A DNA stretch of 22,577 nucleotides, taken from Acidobacteriota bacterium (GTDB lineage: Bacteria; Acidobacteriota; Terriglobia; Terriglobales; Acidobacteriaceae). How positions within the stretch are numbered: position 1 is the first letter of the stretch; each line of letters starts with the position of its first letter. The DNA is taken from assembly GCA_021846065.1 (NCBI GenBank), contig JAJZCP010000004.1, positions 1 through 22,577 of the forward strand, read 5' to 3'. The notes under the pieces are model-generated. The model was not told the DNA's origin, ran no database searches, and worked only from the letters and a program-made list of their open reading frames with translations. This document shows positions 1 through 8,081 of the stretch, one piece after another. Both the position numbers and the translations under genes were made by a program.

Positions 1-21
1 GGGTTACACCGCCTGTCTGCA

Positions 22-27
22 TACAAT
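22..27 (+). promoter_or_regulatory. possible -10 box upstream of the efflux operon
   Basis: TACAAT matches the sigma-70 -10 consensus at five of six positions and lies about 90 bp ahead of the first efflux gene. With a 17-bp spacer, the matching -35 box would fall across the left edge of the window, so it cannot be checked. Nothing else is recognisable in the 116 bases before the first start codon. This is weak evidence only. Confidence 0.2.
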
Positions 28-116
28 AAGAGTTGCGCCATTCCGAAAAAGCAGAAAATGACATGTTCGGCTGAAAGTAACAGGCCATGCATGCCCTGCT
101 CACGGAGCTTGCACCC

Positions 117-1595
117 ATGACCACGCCAGCACTCACAACGCGACGTTTGCTCCTGACTCTGACAGTCGCGATGCTTGCGGGGGCCGGAAGCAGTTCTCAT
201 GCTGCGGCGCAAAATGCGCCCGCGCGTCCGGATAGTGTGTGGCAAAACGGTGCTCGACCGGGCAAGATGGAATCCAGGCTGCCCGCCGTGTCTGCCGCTG
301 CGCCGGCTGATCTGAAAAGCGCCTGCACCGATGCCTGCACGCTGGCGGAGCTGATTAACCTGGCCGAGCAGCGCAATCCAACGACGCGTTTGGCCTGGGA
401 GCAGGCACGTGCGCGTGCAGCCAGACTGGGCATTGCGCGTTCGGAGTGGTATCCCACGCTTTCGGCGCTTGCGGTCGCCAGCACGGCTCGGGTGCGCGTA
501 CTGCTCAACTCGCAGTTCTATCGCCAGACCTATGGAAATTTCTCGCCGGAGCTGCATGCCGAATATCTGATTCTTGACTTTGGCGGGCGCGAGGAAGCGA
601 TCAATGAAGCGAAGTGGAATCTGCTGGCTGCGAACTTGAACTTCAACGACTCCCATCGCCGTGTGATCTTTCAGGTGATGCAGGCTTACTATCGCCTGCT
701 GAATGCGGCGAGTCTGCGCCAGGCCGCCGCGGTAAGCCTGAAGAATGCCCAGGCGGACGAAGCCGATGCAGGAGCGAGGCTGGAGCATGGTCTGGCCACA
801 AAGCCGGATCTGCTGGAGGCACAGGCGGCGCGAGCGCAGTCGGAGTACGACTTGCAGGCAGCTCAGGGAGCCGAAGAGATTGCGCGCGGCGGACTGGCTA
901 CGGCGCTCGAGCTGCCGCCGGAGACTGCGTTGCGCGTCGCAGAGGTGGATACGCTCACCGTTCCGGCAAAACTGGCCGACAGCGTTCGCGAGGAGACGGA
1001 ACGCGCGTTGAACGAACGGCCTGATCTGAAGGCGCTGCTGGCGCGGATGAAGGCCGCCGACGCGGAGATCGGCCGTCAGCGGTCCACCTATCTGCCGACG
1101 CTGAACCTGAGCGGGAATGCAGGCGAGACCAGACAGTATGGACAGCAGGATCTGCTGCCGCCGGGTTATGCCGGGGGCGAGACCTGGGACGCCGCGCTGG
1201 AACTGCGCTGGACACTTTTTGACGGCGGACGACGCCAGCAGGCCGTGGCACAGGCGCGTGCGGAAAAGGCTGCAACACAGGCGCAGATCGACGCATTGCG
1301 CGACCGGATTGCCGATGACGTCTGGAATGCCTACACCAACGCGCAGACCGCGCTTCGCCAGCGTGAGGCAGCGTTGTCACTGGTCACAGCGGCCAGCGAA
1401 TCCTATAACGCAACGCGTGAATCCTATAACGATGGCGTGCGCAATATTCTGGATGTGATTGCCGCCCAGAAAGCTCTGGCGCAGGCACAGGCAGAAGAAG
1501 TTACGGCGCGCACGCAGGTTCTGCTACAGGTGGCGGATCTGGCCTTCCAGACCGGCGACCTGATGGCTACATCGGGAGTGAGGAAGCAACCATGA
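117..1595 (+). CDS. TolC-family outer-membrane efflux protein (MdtP-like)
   Basis: This is the outer-membrane channel of a tripartite exporter, 492 aa from the start chosen here. The ATG at 117 is preferred over the ATG at 87 because GGAG at 104-107 sits 9 nt upstream of it. It also opens directly with a signal peptide (basic TTRR, hydrophobic LLLTLTVAMLAGAG, cleavage near SHAAAQ). The mature protein has the two repeated OEP halves of the family: long Ala/Gln/Glu-rich coiled-coil helices, an LDFGGREEAI turn in the first half and the equivalent LFDGGRRQQAV in the second. Length is normal for the family. Its stop overlaps the next start by ATGA (1592-1595), so translation is probably coupled to the YtcA, HlyD and FUSC genes that follow. 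Those partners point to an MdtNOP-type pump and not to an RND system. The exported compound is unknown. Confidence 0.9.
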   Translation: MTTPALTTRRLLLTLTVAMLAGAGSSSHAAAQNAPARPDSVWQNGARPGKMESRLPAVSAAAPADLKSACTDACTLAELINLAEQRNPTTRLAWEQARARAARLGIARSEWYPTLSALAVASTARVRVLLNSQFYRQTYGNFSPELHAEYLILDFGGREEAINEAKWNLLAANLNFNDSHRRVIFQVMQAYYRLLNAASLRQAAAVSLKNAQADEADAGARLEHGLATKPDLLEAQAARAQSEYDLQAAQGAEEIARGGLATALELPPETALRVAEVDTLTVPAKLADSVREETERALNERPDLKALLARMKAADAEIGRQRSTYLPTLNLSGNAGETRQYGQQDLLPPGYAGGETWDAALELRWTLFDGGRRQQAVAQARAEKAATQAQIDALRDRIADDVWNAYTNAQTALRQREAALSLVTAASESYNATRESYNDGVRNILDVIAAQKALAQAQAEEVTARTQVLLQVADLAFQTGDLMATSGVRKQP

Positions 1596-1894
1596 ACGAG
1601 TATCTTCCCGCGGCTGCTTGCGTGAGCAAAGCCGGTTTGCGAAATCTCCGACGCACCCTGCCTGTGCTGGCCGTTTTGCTGGCGGGCTGCGGTCACGCTC
1701 CGGAGTTTAATATTCTGGGCTCCTATTTTCCCGCGTGGCTGCTGTGCATTGCGGCGGGCACATTGCTGTCTGGCCTGAGCTTTTCAGCGCTTCGTCGCGC
1801 CGGGCTGGAGCGTGAAATTGTAGCGTCAATCGTGGTTTATCCGTGCCTGGCCATCTTCTTTGCCTGCACGCTGTGGCTTTTGCTGTTTCGGTAA
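1592..1894 (+). CDS. ytcA: YtcA-family small membrane lipoprotein
   Basis: This is a 100-aa protein with a positively charged N-terminus, a hydrophobic stretch ending in the lipobox LLAGC (lipid-bearing Cys33), and two further hydrophobic segments at about residues 47-65 and 76-98. The segment after the lipobox, with its GSYFPAWLLCIAAG motif, matches what I recall of E. coli YtcA, which is encoded next to mdtN. The family has no assigned biochemical role. It is small, lipidated and associated with HlyD/FUSC pumps, so an accessory or assembly role is plausible but is inference. The start overlaps the TolC-type stop by 4 nt. The HlyD gene begins 11 nt after its stop, with a strong ribosome binding site in between. 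Confidence 0.8.
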   Translation: MNEYLPAAACVSKAGLRNLRRTLPVLAVLLAGCGHAPEFNILGSYFPAWLLCIAAGTLLSGLSFSALRRAGLEREIVASIVVYPCLAIFFACTLWLLLFR

Positions 1895-1905
1895 GGAGGC
1901 GAACG

Positions 1906-3126
1906 ATGGAATTAACACCGGAGAGACGCCGCGCGCTGGGCCGAAGCATCAGCGTGGCAGCCGTGGTCGGCGCAATCCTTGTGGGCCTGCTCTCTATCCA
2001 GCAGATGGTGGAGAATCCACGCACCGACGACGCCGAGGTCTTTGCCAACTTCATCGCCATGGCTCCGATCGTCAGCGGGCCGGTGATGAAGATCAATGTC
2101 AAGGACAATCAGTATGTAAAGCAGGGGCAGATGATGCTCGACATTGACGAACGGCCCTACGCTTACGCGTTGGAGCAGGCACGCTCCGAGCAGGCAGCGC
2201 TGGAGGGCAACATCGTCGACGAGAATCGGCGCATTGCCTCCGAGTCCAGTGCGGTCAGCGTCTCACAGTCCGGCGTACGCAGTGCAGAAGCTGCGCTGGC
2301 CCACGCGCAAGCAGTGGTAGCCCAGGCTCGCGCTGCGGTGATTGGCGCACAGGCTTCGGTAGATCGCGCTCGCGATGAACGCGACTATGCCGTACACAAT
2401 CGGGATCGGCTGCAACCGTTGCTGGCCAAGCAATTTGTGACTGTCGATCAGGTGGACCGCGCGCAAACTTTGGCCGCAGCGCGAGAACAGGCACTGGCCG
2501 AAGCGCAGGCGCAACAGGTGCTGGCCGATGCTGCACTCGTCTCTGCCCTTGCGCAGCAACGACAGGCGGAGGCTCACCTGGAGCAGAGCAGGCAGCAGGT
2601 GAATCAGGCGCAGCACTCCGTGCTGACGGTCGAGCCACTCGTCGCGCAACGCAGCGGCAAACTCTCCGCCGTCCAGACTGCCGAATACAACCTGGAAAAC
2701 TGTCGCCTCTATACGCCGTTTGACGGTCGCGTGACCAACCTGACCATCTCTGAAGGCGCTTATGCGCATGTTGGCCAGGAGCTTTTTACGCTGATTGATA
2801 CACGAACCTGGTGGGTGCTGGCCAACTTTCGCGAGACGCAGTTACACCACATTGAACCGGGGATGAAGGCCGATGTTTATCTGATGTCCCACCCCAGCCT
2901 GCACTTGCACGGAGTGGTTGACAGCACCGGATTTGGCGTCACGCCCGACGCGGATCTGATCGGCAAAATCACGCAGGGTCTGCCGGATGTCCAGCGCACC
3001 TTGAACTGGGTTCACCTGGCCTCGCGCTATCCGGTTCGCATTCGCATTCTGGATGGCCCTCAGCAGAATTTTCGCCTGGGAGAATCCGCCGTGGTCGTCA
3101 TCGATGGCCATCCAGGATTGCTGTAA
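1906..3126 (+). CDS. HlyD-family membrane fusion protein (MdtN/EmrA-like)
   Basis: This is the periplasmic adaptor that joins the inner-membrane FUSC protein to the TolC-type channel, 406 aa. The start at 1906 is chosen because AAGGAGG (1893-1899) lies just upstream. An earlier in-frame ATG at 1843 would run into the YtcA gene and has no comparable site. A single membrane anchor spans about residues 15-34. A biotinyl-lipoyl-like half follows (residues 50-85, including VSGPVMKINVKDNQYVKQG), then a long Ala/Gln-rich coiled coil (about residues 95-250). The second lipoyl half contains the typical LYTPFDGRVTNL, and the C-terminal beta-barrel includes WWVLANFRE and the final VVVIDG. Architecture and length fit the EmrA/AaeA/MdtN group. 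The FUSC gene starts 6 nt after the stop. Confidence 0.9.
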   Translation: MELTPERRRALGRSISVAAVVGAILVGLLSIQQMVENPRTDDAEVFANFIAMAPIVSGPVMKINVKDNQYVKQGQMMLDIDERPYAYALEQARSEQAALEGNIVDENRRIASESSAVSVSQSGVRSAEAALAHAQAVVAQARAAVIGAQASVDRARDERDYAVHNRDRLQPLLAKQFVTVDQVDRAQTLAAAREQALAEAQAQQVLADAALVSALAQQRQAEAHLEQSRQQVNQAQHSVLTVEPLVAQRSGKLSAVQTAEYNLENCRLYTPFDGRVTNLTISEGAYAHVGQELFTLIDTRTWWVLANFRETQLHHIEPGMKADVYLMSHPSLHLHGVVDSTGFGVTPDADLIGKITQGLPDVQRTLNWVHLASRYPVRIRILDGPQQNFRLGESAVVVIDGHPGLL

Positions 3127-3132
3127 GCAAGC

Positions 3133-5355
3133 ATGAACACGGAGACTTTACCTGCCGACAATCGCAGCTTCACTGCGTGGTTTGTGGAGTTTCTGCGCAA
3201 CGAACTGGCGCCCTATCCAGGTCGAGGCGCGCTCGTGGCTCGCATGGTGATCTCTGCCACCATCACCATGATCCTGGTGATGACTTTTCGGATTCCCAAT
3301 GGCGCCACCGGACCGCTCTACGCGTTTCTTATCGCACGCGACAGCCTGCTGACCACGGCTCGCTCCGCGCGCAACGTGCTGATCGCCTTTGCACTATGCG
3401 CGCTTTTTGTGCCGGTAGGCGCACGCATGTTTGGCTCAGTGCCCATCACGCATTTTCTGTGGGAAGCGGCGAGTATTTTTCTGATCTTTTTTCTTATCCG
3501 CACGCTGGACAATTACAGCGTGGCCAGCGCGATTGGACTGATGGCCACCTCTGCGCTGGCCGTCTGGTATCTGCCCGGTCCTGCCGAGCACAACGTGGAA
3601 TACACCCTATGGCAGATCGTTTCTCCTGCCATCGGTGCGGCAGTCACAATCGCCGTCGAAGCGATCTTTTACGCACTCTTTCATGAAGACGAGCTGCTGC
3701 GCGGCTTGAGCGATCGTCTGATGCTGATCGAGCAACTGTTGATCTGCTACACCGAGCACTCCACCGTACCGCGGACTCTGAATCGCAGATTGTCCCAGGC
3801 GACCATGATCGGAGTTGGCGGCTTGCGTCGCATCGCCAGTCGAGCCAATGCCACGCCCATCCATCGCGCTCAGATGAATGCGGTCGTCTCGCTCGTTGGC
3901 CGCTCTGTGGACTTTGCCGCAGCGCTTGCGCACACCGCGCAGTCGCTCAGCGAGGAGGATCTGCCGTCAGCCCGGCAGCTCGCTTCGCAGATTGCTCACA
4001 TGCGTCACAGGGTGGCGGCGAGCAGCGAAAGCCTGGATTTGCGCAATCAGGATTTGCCCGATCAGGATCCGCAAAGTCGGCTTTTGCGAAGTCGAGATTC
4101 GCTCGACGCCGACTCTGCCCAGCCCGCAGCCTCCGCCGCCGCACCCGTCGCCACACTTCCGCTTCTGCGCGAACTGGAGGAGATGTTCTCGCTGATTCCG
4201 CGCGTACTCTCCGGCACCGAGTCGCTGGAAGCCTATGATGCTTTCACTGAGCGCGCGTTGCCACAGAGCCGCGTCTTCGTGCGAGATGCTTTTCACAATC
4301 CCGAGCATCTCCGTTATGCGCTTGGCGGCTGTCTGGCCGGCATGCTCTGTTATGTGCTGTATGTCTCGCTCTCCTGGCCTGGACTGGCGACCTCCGTCAC
4401 CACCTGCGTGCTGACCGCGTTGTCGAATATCGGCTCTTCACGTCAGAAGCAAATTCTGCGTCTCGCCGGGGCAGTCATCGGCGGATTCGTCTTTGGCATG
4501 GGCGCGCAGATTGTGGTTCTGCCCTGGCTCAACAGCATTGCCGGATTCACAATGCTTTTTGTCGCCGTCTCTGCCGTTGCTGCCTGGATTGCCACCTCCA
4601 GCGCACGGCTTTCTTACTGTGGATTGCAGATCGCGCTCGCCTTCTATCTCATCAACGTAAACGACTTCCACATTCAGCTTTCGCTTGCCATTGCGCGCGA
4701 CCGTGCGCTGGGCGTGCTGCTGGGCGTTTCGATGATGTGGCTGGTCTTTGAACGGCTGCACCCTCGCACCGCGACCGATGCCATGCTCGACACTTTCATC
4801 GCGAACCTGCGCCTACTGGCGCAGTTCAGCACGCTGGCTCTGGCGCATCCGGATGCGCAGTCGATTGCTCGCGTGCGTCGCCTGCGCACAGCCATCTCCA
4901 ACAACTTTGCCAACGTGAATGCGCAAGCCGATGCTGTGCCGTTTGAGATTGGCGCGGCACGCCCGCGACACATGGCAGCGCGCGACCATATTCGCCGCTG
5001 GCAGGCGATGCTCCGCACGTATTTTCTACTTGAGCTGGCCTTGTTGCAATACGCCGCTTTTTCAACCGCAGCGACGCTGAGCGAGCAGGATGCGCAGGCG
5101 CTGATCCACTTTGACTCGCTTTGCGCGCGCCGACTCGAGGCCCTTGCCGCACAACTGGATGCGCAGCGACGCGAACTTCCCGTTCCGGAAAGTGACGCCA
5201 ATCTCAGGAAGTGGCCCGATTGGCTGACCCGCGATTCCACGGCAAAATCCGGCGCGCTGCCACTGGCGCGTGAGATTTTTCATCTGCTGGATCGTGTTGC
5301 CGATGAGATGCAGACTTCGCCCATCTTCGAGATGGAAGACACGTCCGCCAGATAG
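3133..5355 (+). CDS. FUSC-family inner-membrane transporter (MdtO/AaeB-like)
   Basis: This is a 740-aa fusaric-acid-resistance-type protein, the presumed inner-membrane partner of the upstream HlyD protein. Two clusters of hydrophobic helices (about residues 35-200 and 395-540) are separated by a cytoplasmic region, and a second soluble region forms the C-terminus. This is the 6+6 plan of AaeB, MdtO and YccS. The RIPNGATGPLYAFLIARDS stretch after the first helix resembles the start of the family's first membrane domain. The cytoplasmic linker around residues 301-330 is low-complexity and built from a degenerate 15-bp repeat. The gene follows the adaptor by 6 nt with only a weak ribosome binding site, so it probably depends on coupled translation. 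Known relatives export aromatic acids, puromycin, acriflavine or sulfa drugs. The substrate here is unknown. Confidence 0.88.
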   Translation: MNTETLPADNRSFTAWFVEFLRNELAPYPGRGALVARMVISATITMILVMTFRIPNGATGPLYAFLIARDSLLTTARSARNVLIAFALCALFVPVGARMFGSVPITHFLWEAASIFLIFFLIRTLDNYSVASAIGLMATSALAVWYLPGPAEHNVEYTLWQIVSPAIGAAVTIAVEAIFYALFHEDELLRGLSDRLMLIEQLLICYTEHSTVPRTLNRRLSQATMIGVGGLRRIASRANATPIHRAQMNAVVSLVGRSVDFAAALAHTAQSLSEEDLPSARQLASQIAHMRHRVAASSESLDLRNQDLPDQDPQSRLLRSRDSLDADSAQPAASAAAPVATLPLLRELEEMFSLIPRVLSGTESLEAYDAFTERALPQSRVFVRDAFHNPEHLRYALGGCLAGMLCYVLYVSLSWPGLATSVTTCVLTALSNIGSSRQKQILRLAGAVIGGFVFGMGAQIVVLPWLNSIAGFTMLFVAVSAVAAWIATSSARLSYCGLQIALAFYLINVNDFHIQLSLAIARDRALGVLLGVSMMWLVFERLHPRTATDAMLDTFIANLRLLAQFSTLALAHPDAQSIARVRRLRTAISNNFANVNAQADAVPFEIGAARPRHMAARDHIRRWQAMLRTYFLLELALLQYAAFSTAATLSEQDAQALIHFDSLCARRLEALAAQLDAQRRELPVPESDANLRKWPDWLTRDSTAKSGALPLAREIFHLLDRVADEMQTSPIFEMEDTSAR
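4035..4094 (+). repeat. degenerate 15-bp tandem repeat inside the FUSC gene
   Basis: There are four consecutive 15-bp units. Units 1 and 2 (GGATTTGCGCAATCA and GGATTTGCCCGATCA) differ at two positions. Units 3 and 4 are more diverged but keep the AAGTCG or GATCA-type ends. They encode the pentads DLRNQ, DLPDQ, DPQSR and LLRSR in the soluble linker between the two membrane halves. The repeat keeps the reading frame and looks like a local duplication in a tolerant loop. Confidence 0.6.
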
Positions 5356-5381
5356 TTTTGTGGTTCCTCACCTGCCGGCGT

Positions 5382-5399
5382 ACTTCGTTTTCGCGAAGT
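5382..5399. terminator. short hairpin between convergent genes
   Basis: ACTTCG (5382-5387) and CGAAGT (5394-5399) can form a 6-bp stem with a 6-nt loop in the 43-bp gap between the convergent FUSC and deacetylase genes. TTTT lies in the loop and not after the stem, so it is not a classical intrinsic terminator. It is the only structure visible in this gap. Confidence 0.2.
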
Positions 5400-6181
5400 T
5401 ACACTGCGTTCCAGTGATCCAGCGAAACAAAGCGCCGCTCGGCGCTGAAGCGCGTCAGCAGTACCTCTGCCGCGGCTACCGAGGCCGAGCGATCCACATC
5501 GAGCGAGTGCTGGCCACCGTCATGCAACACCACGTTGCTGGCCATGCCCCGGGAGTGGTTCTGCTCCACCAGCGCCGTCAGGCGTGCAGCTACCGGATCG
5601 ACCGTTGTCGACTTCCAGTCTGCTGCCATCGCATTCCACAGCACCGTCGTCAGGCCCAGCGAACGCGCGCAGCGAAAGGTATAAGGCCGACGCGCACCAA
5701 ACGGCGGACGAAAAAGTCGGACCGGCTCGCCAAGGATCGACTCCAACTCCTGCTGCGTTCGCACCAACTCCGCACGGGTACGGTTCGCTCCCAGAAAAGC
5801 GAAGTTGGGATGGCTCCAGCTATGGTTTCCGATGGTGTGTCCGGCATCGCGCATCTGACGCACGAGCGGCTTCTGGATCGCCGCATATTTTCCCATCAGG
5901 AAGAAGGTTGCGCGCGCTTGATGGCGAGCCAGAATCTCCAACAGCATCGGCGTCCATCGCGGATTGGGGCCATCGTCAAAGGTAAGCGCGATCTCATCGG
6001 GCAGCGCCGGAGCGATCAGAGCATCGCCATAGAGTCTCGAAGAAGGCCAGTGCGCGGCAAAGAGCGCTCCGCCCACCGTGGCGGCTGCAACTGCGCTGCT
6101 GATACCGACCTGTACAGCATGATGCGACCATTCCATCGCGTGAAGGCCCATCCTCTCCGACCGAGTCAATTTGATTGCCAT
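5399..6181 (-). CDS. membrane-anchored polysaccharide deacetylase (NodB domain)
   Basis: This is a carbohydrate esterase family 4 protein, 260 aa, which would remove acetyl groups from N-acetylglucosamine-containing polymers outside the cytoplasmic membrane. An N-terminal hydrophobic segment (about residues 22-44) serves as signal anchor. The NodB domain shows motif 1 TFDDGPNP (67-74; Asp69 as catalytic base, Asp70 as metal ligand), motif 2 with His120 and His124 (GNHSWSH), motif 3 RPPFG (158-162) and the late VVLHDGG motif carrying the catalytic His. All key residues are present, so it should be active. The start is uncertain: ATG codons at 6181, 6151 and 6136 are all in frame, and GGAG sits close ahead of the one at 6151. 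It is divergent from panB. Whether it acts on peptidoglycan or an exported polysaccharide cannot be told. Confidence 0.9.
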   Translation of the reverse strand: MAIKLTRSERMGLHAMEWSHHAVQVGISSAVAAATVGGALFAAHWPSSRLYGDALIAPALPDEIALTFDDGPNPRWTPMLLEILARHQARATFFLMGKYAAIQKPLVRQMRDAGHTIGNHSWSHPNFAFLGANRTRAELVRTQQELESILGEPVRLFRPPFGARRPYTFRCARSLGLTTVLWNAMAADWKSTTVDPVAARLTALVEQNHSRGMASNVVLHDGGQHSLDVDRSASVAAAEVLLTRFSAERRFVSLDHWNAV

Positions 6182-6203
6182 CCTACACTGACAAGCGTAA
6201 ACT
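6175..6203 (+). promoter_or_regulatory. candidate sigma-70 promoter of panBC
   Basis: TTGCCA (6175-6180, five of six matches to the -35 consensus) and TAAACT (6198-6203, four of six to the -10) are separated by exactly 17 bp. They would start transcription near 6210, about 45 nt ahead of the panB ATG. The -35 box overlaps the first codons of the divergent deacetylase gene. The call rests on consensus and spacing only. Confidence 0.4.
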
Positions 6204-6254
6204 CACTCCGTAACGGGTCGCATCCTGAGCAAACGGAGCGACACTGGAGAAACC

Positions 6255-7226
6255 ATGAGCCTGACCCATCCGTCGGACAATCTTCCCGTCGACAACCGCC
6301 CCGCAGCCGCGCCCTCCGCTGGATTGCCCAGCGCCTCGACCCTGGCCAAAGTCACCATGCCTGCATTGATGCAGATGAAGCGACAGGCCAAGCCCATCAC
6401 GGCGCTGACCGCCTATGACTATGCCACGTCTCGGCTGGTCGATGAGGCGGGGATTGACCTGATTCTGGTCGGCGATTCACTTGCCATGGTCGTGCTGGGA
6501 CACGACAACACGCTCGCCATCACTGTGGATGAGATGCTGCACCACTCCCGCGCCGTGCGGCGTGCCGTGCGTCGCGCGCTGGTCGTCGCGGACATGCCCT
6601 TTGGCAGCTATCACGGAGCCATCCCGGAGGCCGTCGCCAACGCCGTACGCTTTGTGAAGGAAGCTGGAGCGGAGGCGGTAAAGATCGAAGGCCCGCGCGC
6701 GGAGCTGGTGGCCGCGCTCACCGCCGCCGAGATTCCCGTTGTCGGCCATCTTGGACTGACTCCGCAAAGTCTTTTGCGCATGGGTGGCTATCGAGTTCAG
6801 GCCAAGACCGCAAGCGCGGCGGAGCAGCTTTGCGCGGAAGCTCATGCGCTGGCCGAGGCCGGGGCAGGCGCACTGGTGCTGGAGGGTGTGCCGCGCGAGG
6901 TTGCAGCCCGCATCACCGCGGAGCTTCCCATTCCCGTGATTGGCATCGGAGCCGGTCCGCAGTGCGACGGCCAGATCCTGGTGCTGCACGACATTCTCAA
7001 TCTGACCTTTGCCCCGCATGCCAAGTTTGTTCGCCAGTACGCCGATGCCTCGGCGCTCATCCGCCAGGCGGTGGAGCATTATCGTGAGGACGTGGAGCAG
7101 CGAGTCTTCCCGACCGATGCAGAAAGCTATCACCTGCCCGCCGCCGTACCCGCTGCTGTGCCTGCTGCGGCTTCGAGCGCAGCCTCCATTCGAACGGTAT
7201 CAGTAGACACTTCCGCGCGAGACTGA
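6255..7226 (+). CDS. panB: 3-methyl-2-oxobutanoate hydroxymethyltransferase
   Basis: PanB transfers a hydroxymethyl group from 5,10-methylenetetrahydrofolate to 2-oxoisovalerate to give ketopantoate, the first committed step of pantothenate and CoA synthesis, in the cytoplasm. The TIM-barrel family core runs from about residue 36, with ITALTAYDYATSRLVDEAG, the metal-site stretch VGDSLAMVVLGHDNTL, VVADMPFGSYH, VKIEG, HLGLTPQS and IPVIGIGAG. GGAG at 6246-6249 supports the ATG at 6255. The protein is 323 aa, longer than the usual 260-280. It carries about 35 extra N-terminal residues rich in Pro and Ala, and an Ala/Pro-rich tail of about 30 residues after the barrel. panC starts 2 nt after the stop, so the two are co-transcribed. 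Confidence 0.96.
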   Translation: MSLTHPSDNLPVDNRPAAAPSAGLPSASTLAKVTMPALMQMKRQAKPITALTAYDYATSRLVDEAGIDLILVGDSLAMVVLGHDNTLAITVDEMLHHSRAVRRAVRRALVVADMPFGSYHGAIPEAVANAVRFVKEAGAEAVKIEGPRAELVAALTAAEIPVVGHLGLTPQSLLRMGGYRVQAKTASAAEQLCAEAHALAEAGAGALVLEGVPREVAARITAELPIPVIGIGAGPQCDGQILVLHDILNLTFAPHAKFVRQYADASALIRQAVEHYREDVEQRVFPTDAESYHLPAAVPAAVPAAASSAASIRTVSVDTSARD

Positions 7227-7228
7227 CG

Positions 7229-8074
7229 ATGCAAATTCTGCCTACTGTAGCCGAACTGCGCGCCTGGTCGCGAACGACACAACGCTCCGGCGCAACTGTC
7301 GGACTGGTGCCCACGATGGGAGCACTGCACGCTGGGCATCTCTCGCTGGTGCGTGCCGCGCTCACGCAGGGCGACCGCGTGATTGTCAGCATCTTTGTCA
7401 ATCCCACACAGTTCGGCCCCAACGAAGACTTTGCGCGCTACCCGCGCACCTTTGACGCCGACTGCGCGCTGCTGGAAGCCGAAGGGGTCGAAGCCGTCTT
7501 TGCTCCTGCGATCGAGGAGATGTATCCATCCGGAGCGGCAACCTTTGTCGAGGTAGAAGGCCTCAGCGGACGTCTCGATGGCCAGTCACGTCCCGGCCAC
7601 TTTCGTGGCGTCGCGACCGTCGTTGCCAAGCTCTTTGCCGCAACCGAGCCGACGCGCGCCTACTTTGGGCAGAAGGATGCCGCCCAGGTGGCCGTGCTGC
7701 GGCATATGGTTGCTGATCTGCTGCTTCCCGTAGAACTGTTCGTCTGTCCGATCGTGCGCGAGGCCGACGGGCTGGCGATGAGTTCGCGCAACCGTTACCT
7801 GAGCGCCACAGAACGCGCCGACGCGCTGGCGCTCAGCCGAGCCATTCAAGCCGGCCAAAGCGCCTTTGCCGCGGGCCAGAGGACCACAGAAGCCATCTGC
7901 GCGGCGGCTCGGCTGGAACTGACGCGCAGCAGCGCTGTGCGCGTGGATTATGTGGCTTTGGTCGACTGGACGACGCTGCTGCCAGCGGAGCAGGCGCGCG
8001 CTGGAGACCTGCTGGCCGTGGCCGCGTGGCTGGGCGCCACGCGGCTCATCGACAACTGCATTCTGGGCGACTGA
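7229..8074 (+). CDS. panC: pantothenate synthetase
   Basis: PanC condenses pantoate with beta-alanine, using ATP through a pantoyl-adenylate intermediate, to form pantothenate. The 281-aa length is normal for the family. Signatures of the nucleotidyltransferase fold are present: VPTMGALHAGH (residues 27-37, with the HxGH ATP-binding His34 and His37), SIFVNPTQFGPNEDF, the YFGQKDAAQV region, and a KMSKS-like MSSRNRYLS starting at residue 184. The gene begins 2 nt after panB, forming a panBC operon. panD, which would supply beta-alanine, is not in the window. Its stop lies 7 bp from the stop of the convergent cytochrome gene, with no obvious terminator. Confidence 0.97.
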   Translation: MQILPTVAELRAWSRTTQRSGATVGLVPTMGALHAGHLSLVRAALTQGDRVIVSIFVNPTQFGPNEDFARYPRTFDADCALLEAEGVEAVFAPAIEEMYPSGAATFVEVEGLSGRLDGQSRPGHFRGVATVVAKLFAATEPTRAYFGQKDAAQVAVLRHMVADLLLPVELFVCPIVREADGLAMSSRNRYLSATERADALALSRAIQAGQSAFAAGQRTTEAICAAARLELTRSSAVRVDYVALVDWTTLLPAEQARAGDLLAVAAWLGATRLIDNCILGD

Positions 8075-8081
8075 AGCCGGG

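Noticed and set aside
3947..4156. Minus-strand ORF whose translation looks like pentapeptide repeats (A[DN]Lxx pattern)
   Set aside because: It lies wholly inside the FUSC gene. The pattern is the antisense reading of the 15-bp tandem repeat, with no ribosome binding site and no rest of a pentapeptide-repeat protein.
5270..6418. Plus-strand 382-aa open frame opposite the deacetylase
   Set aside because: It runs antisense through all catalytic motifs of the deacetylase and across the panB start. Its composition is Arg/His/Gln-rich and it has no family features; it is a shadow frame.
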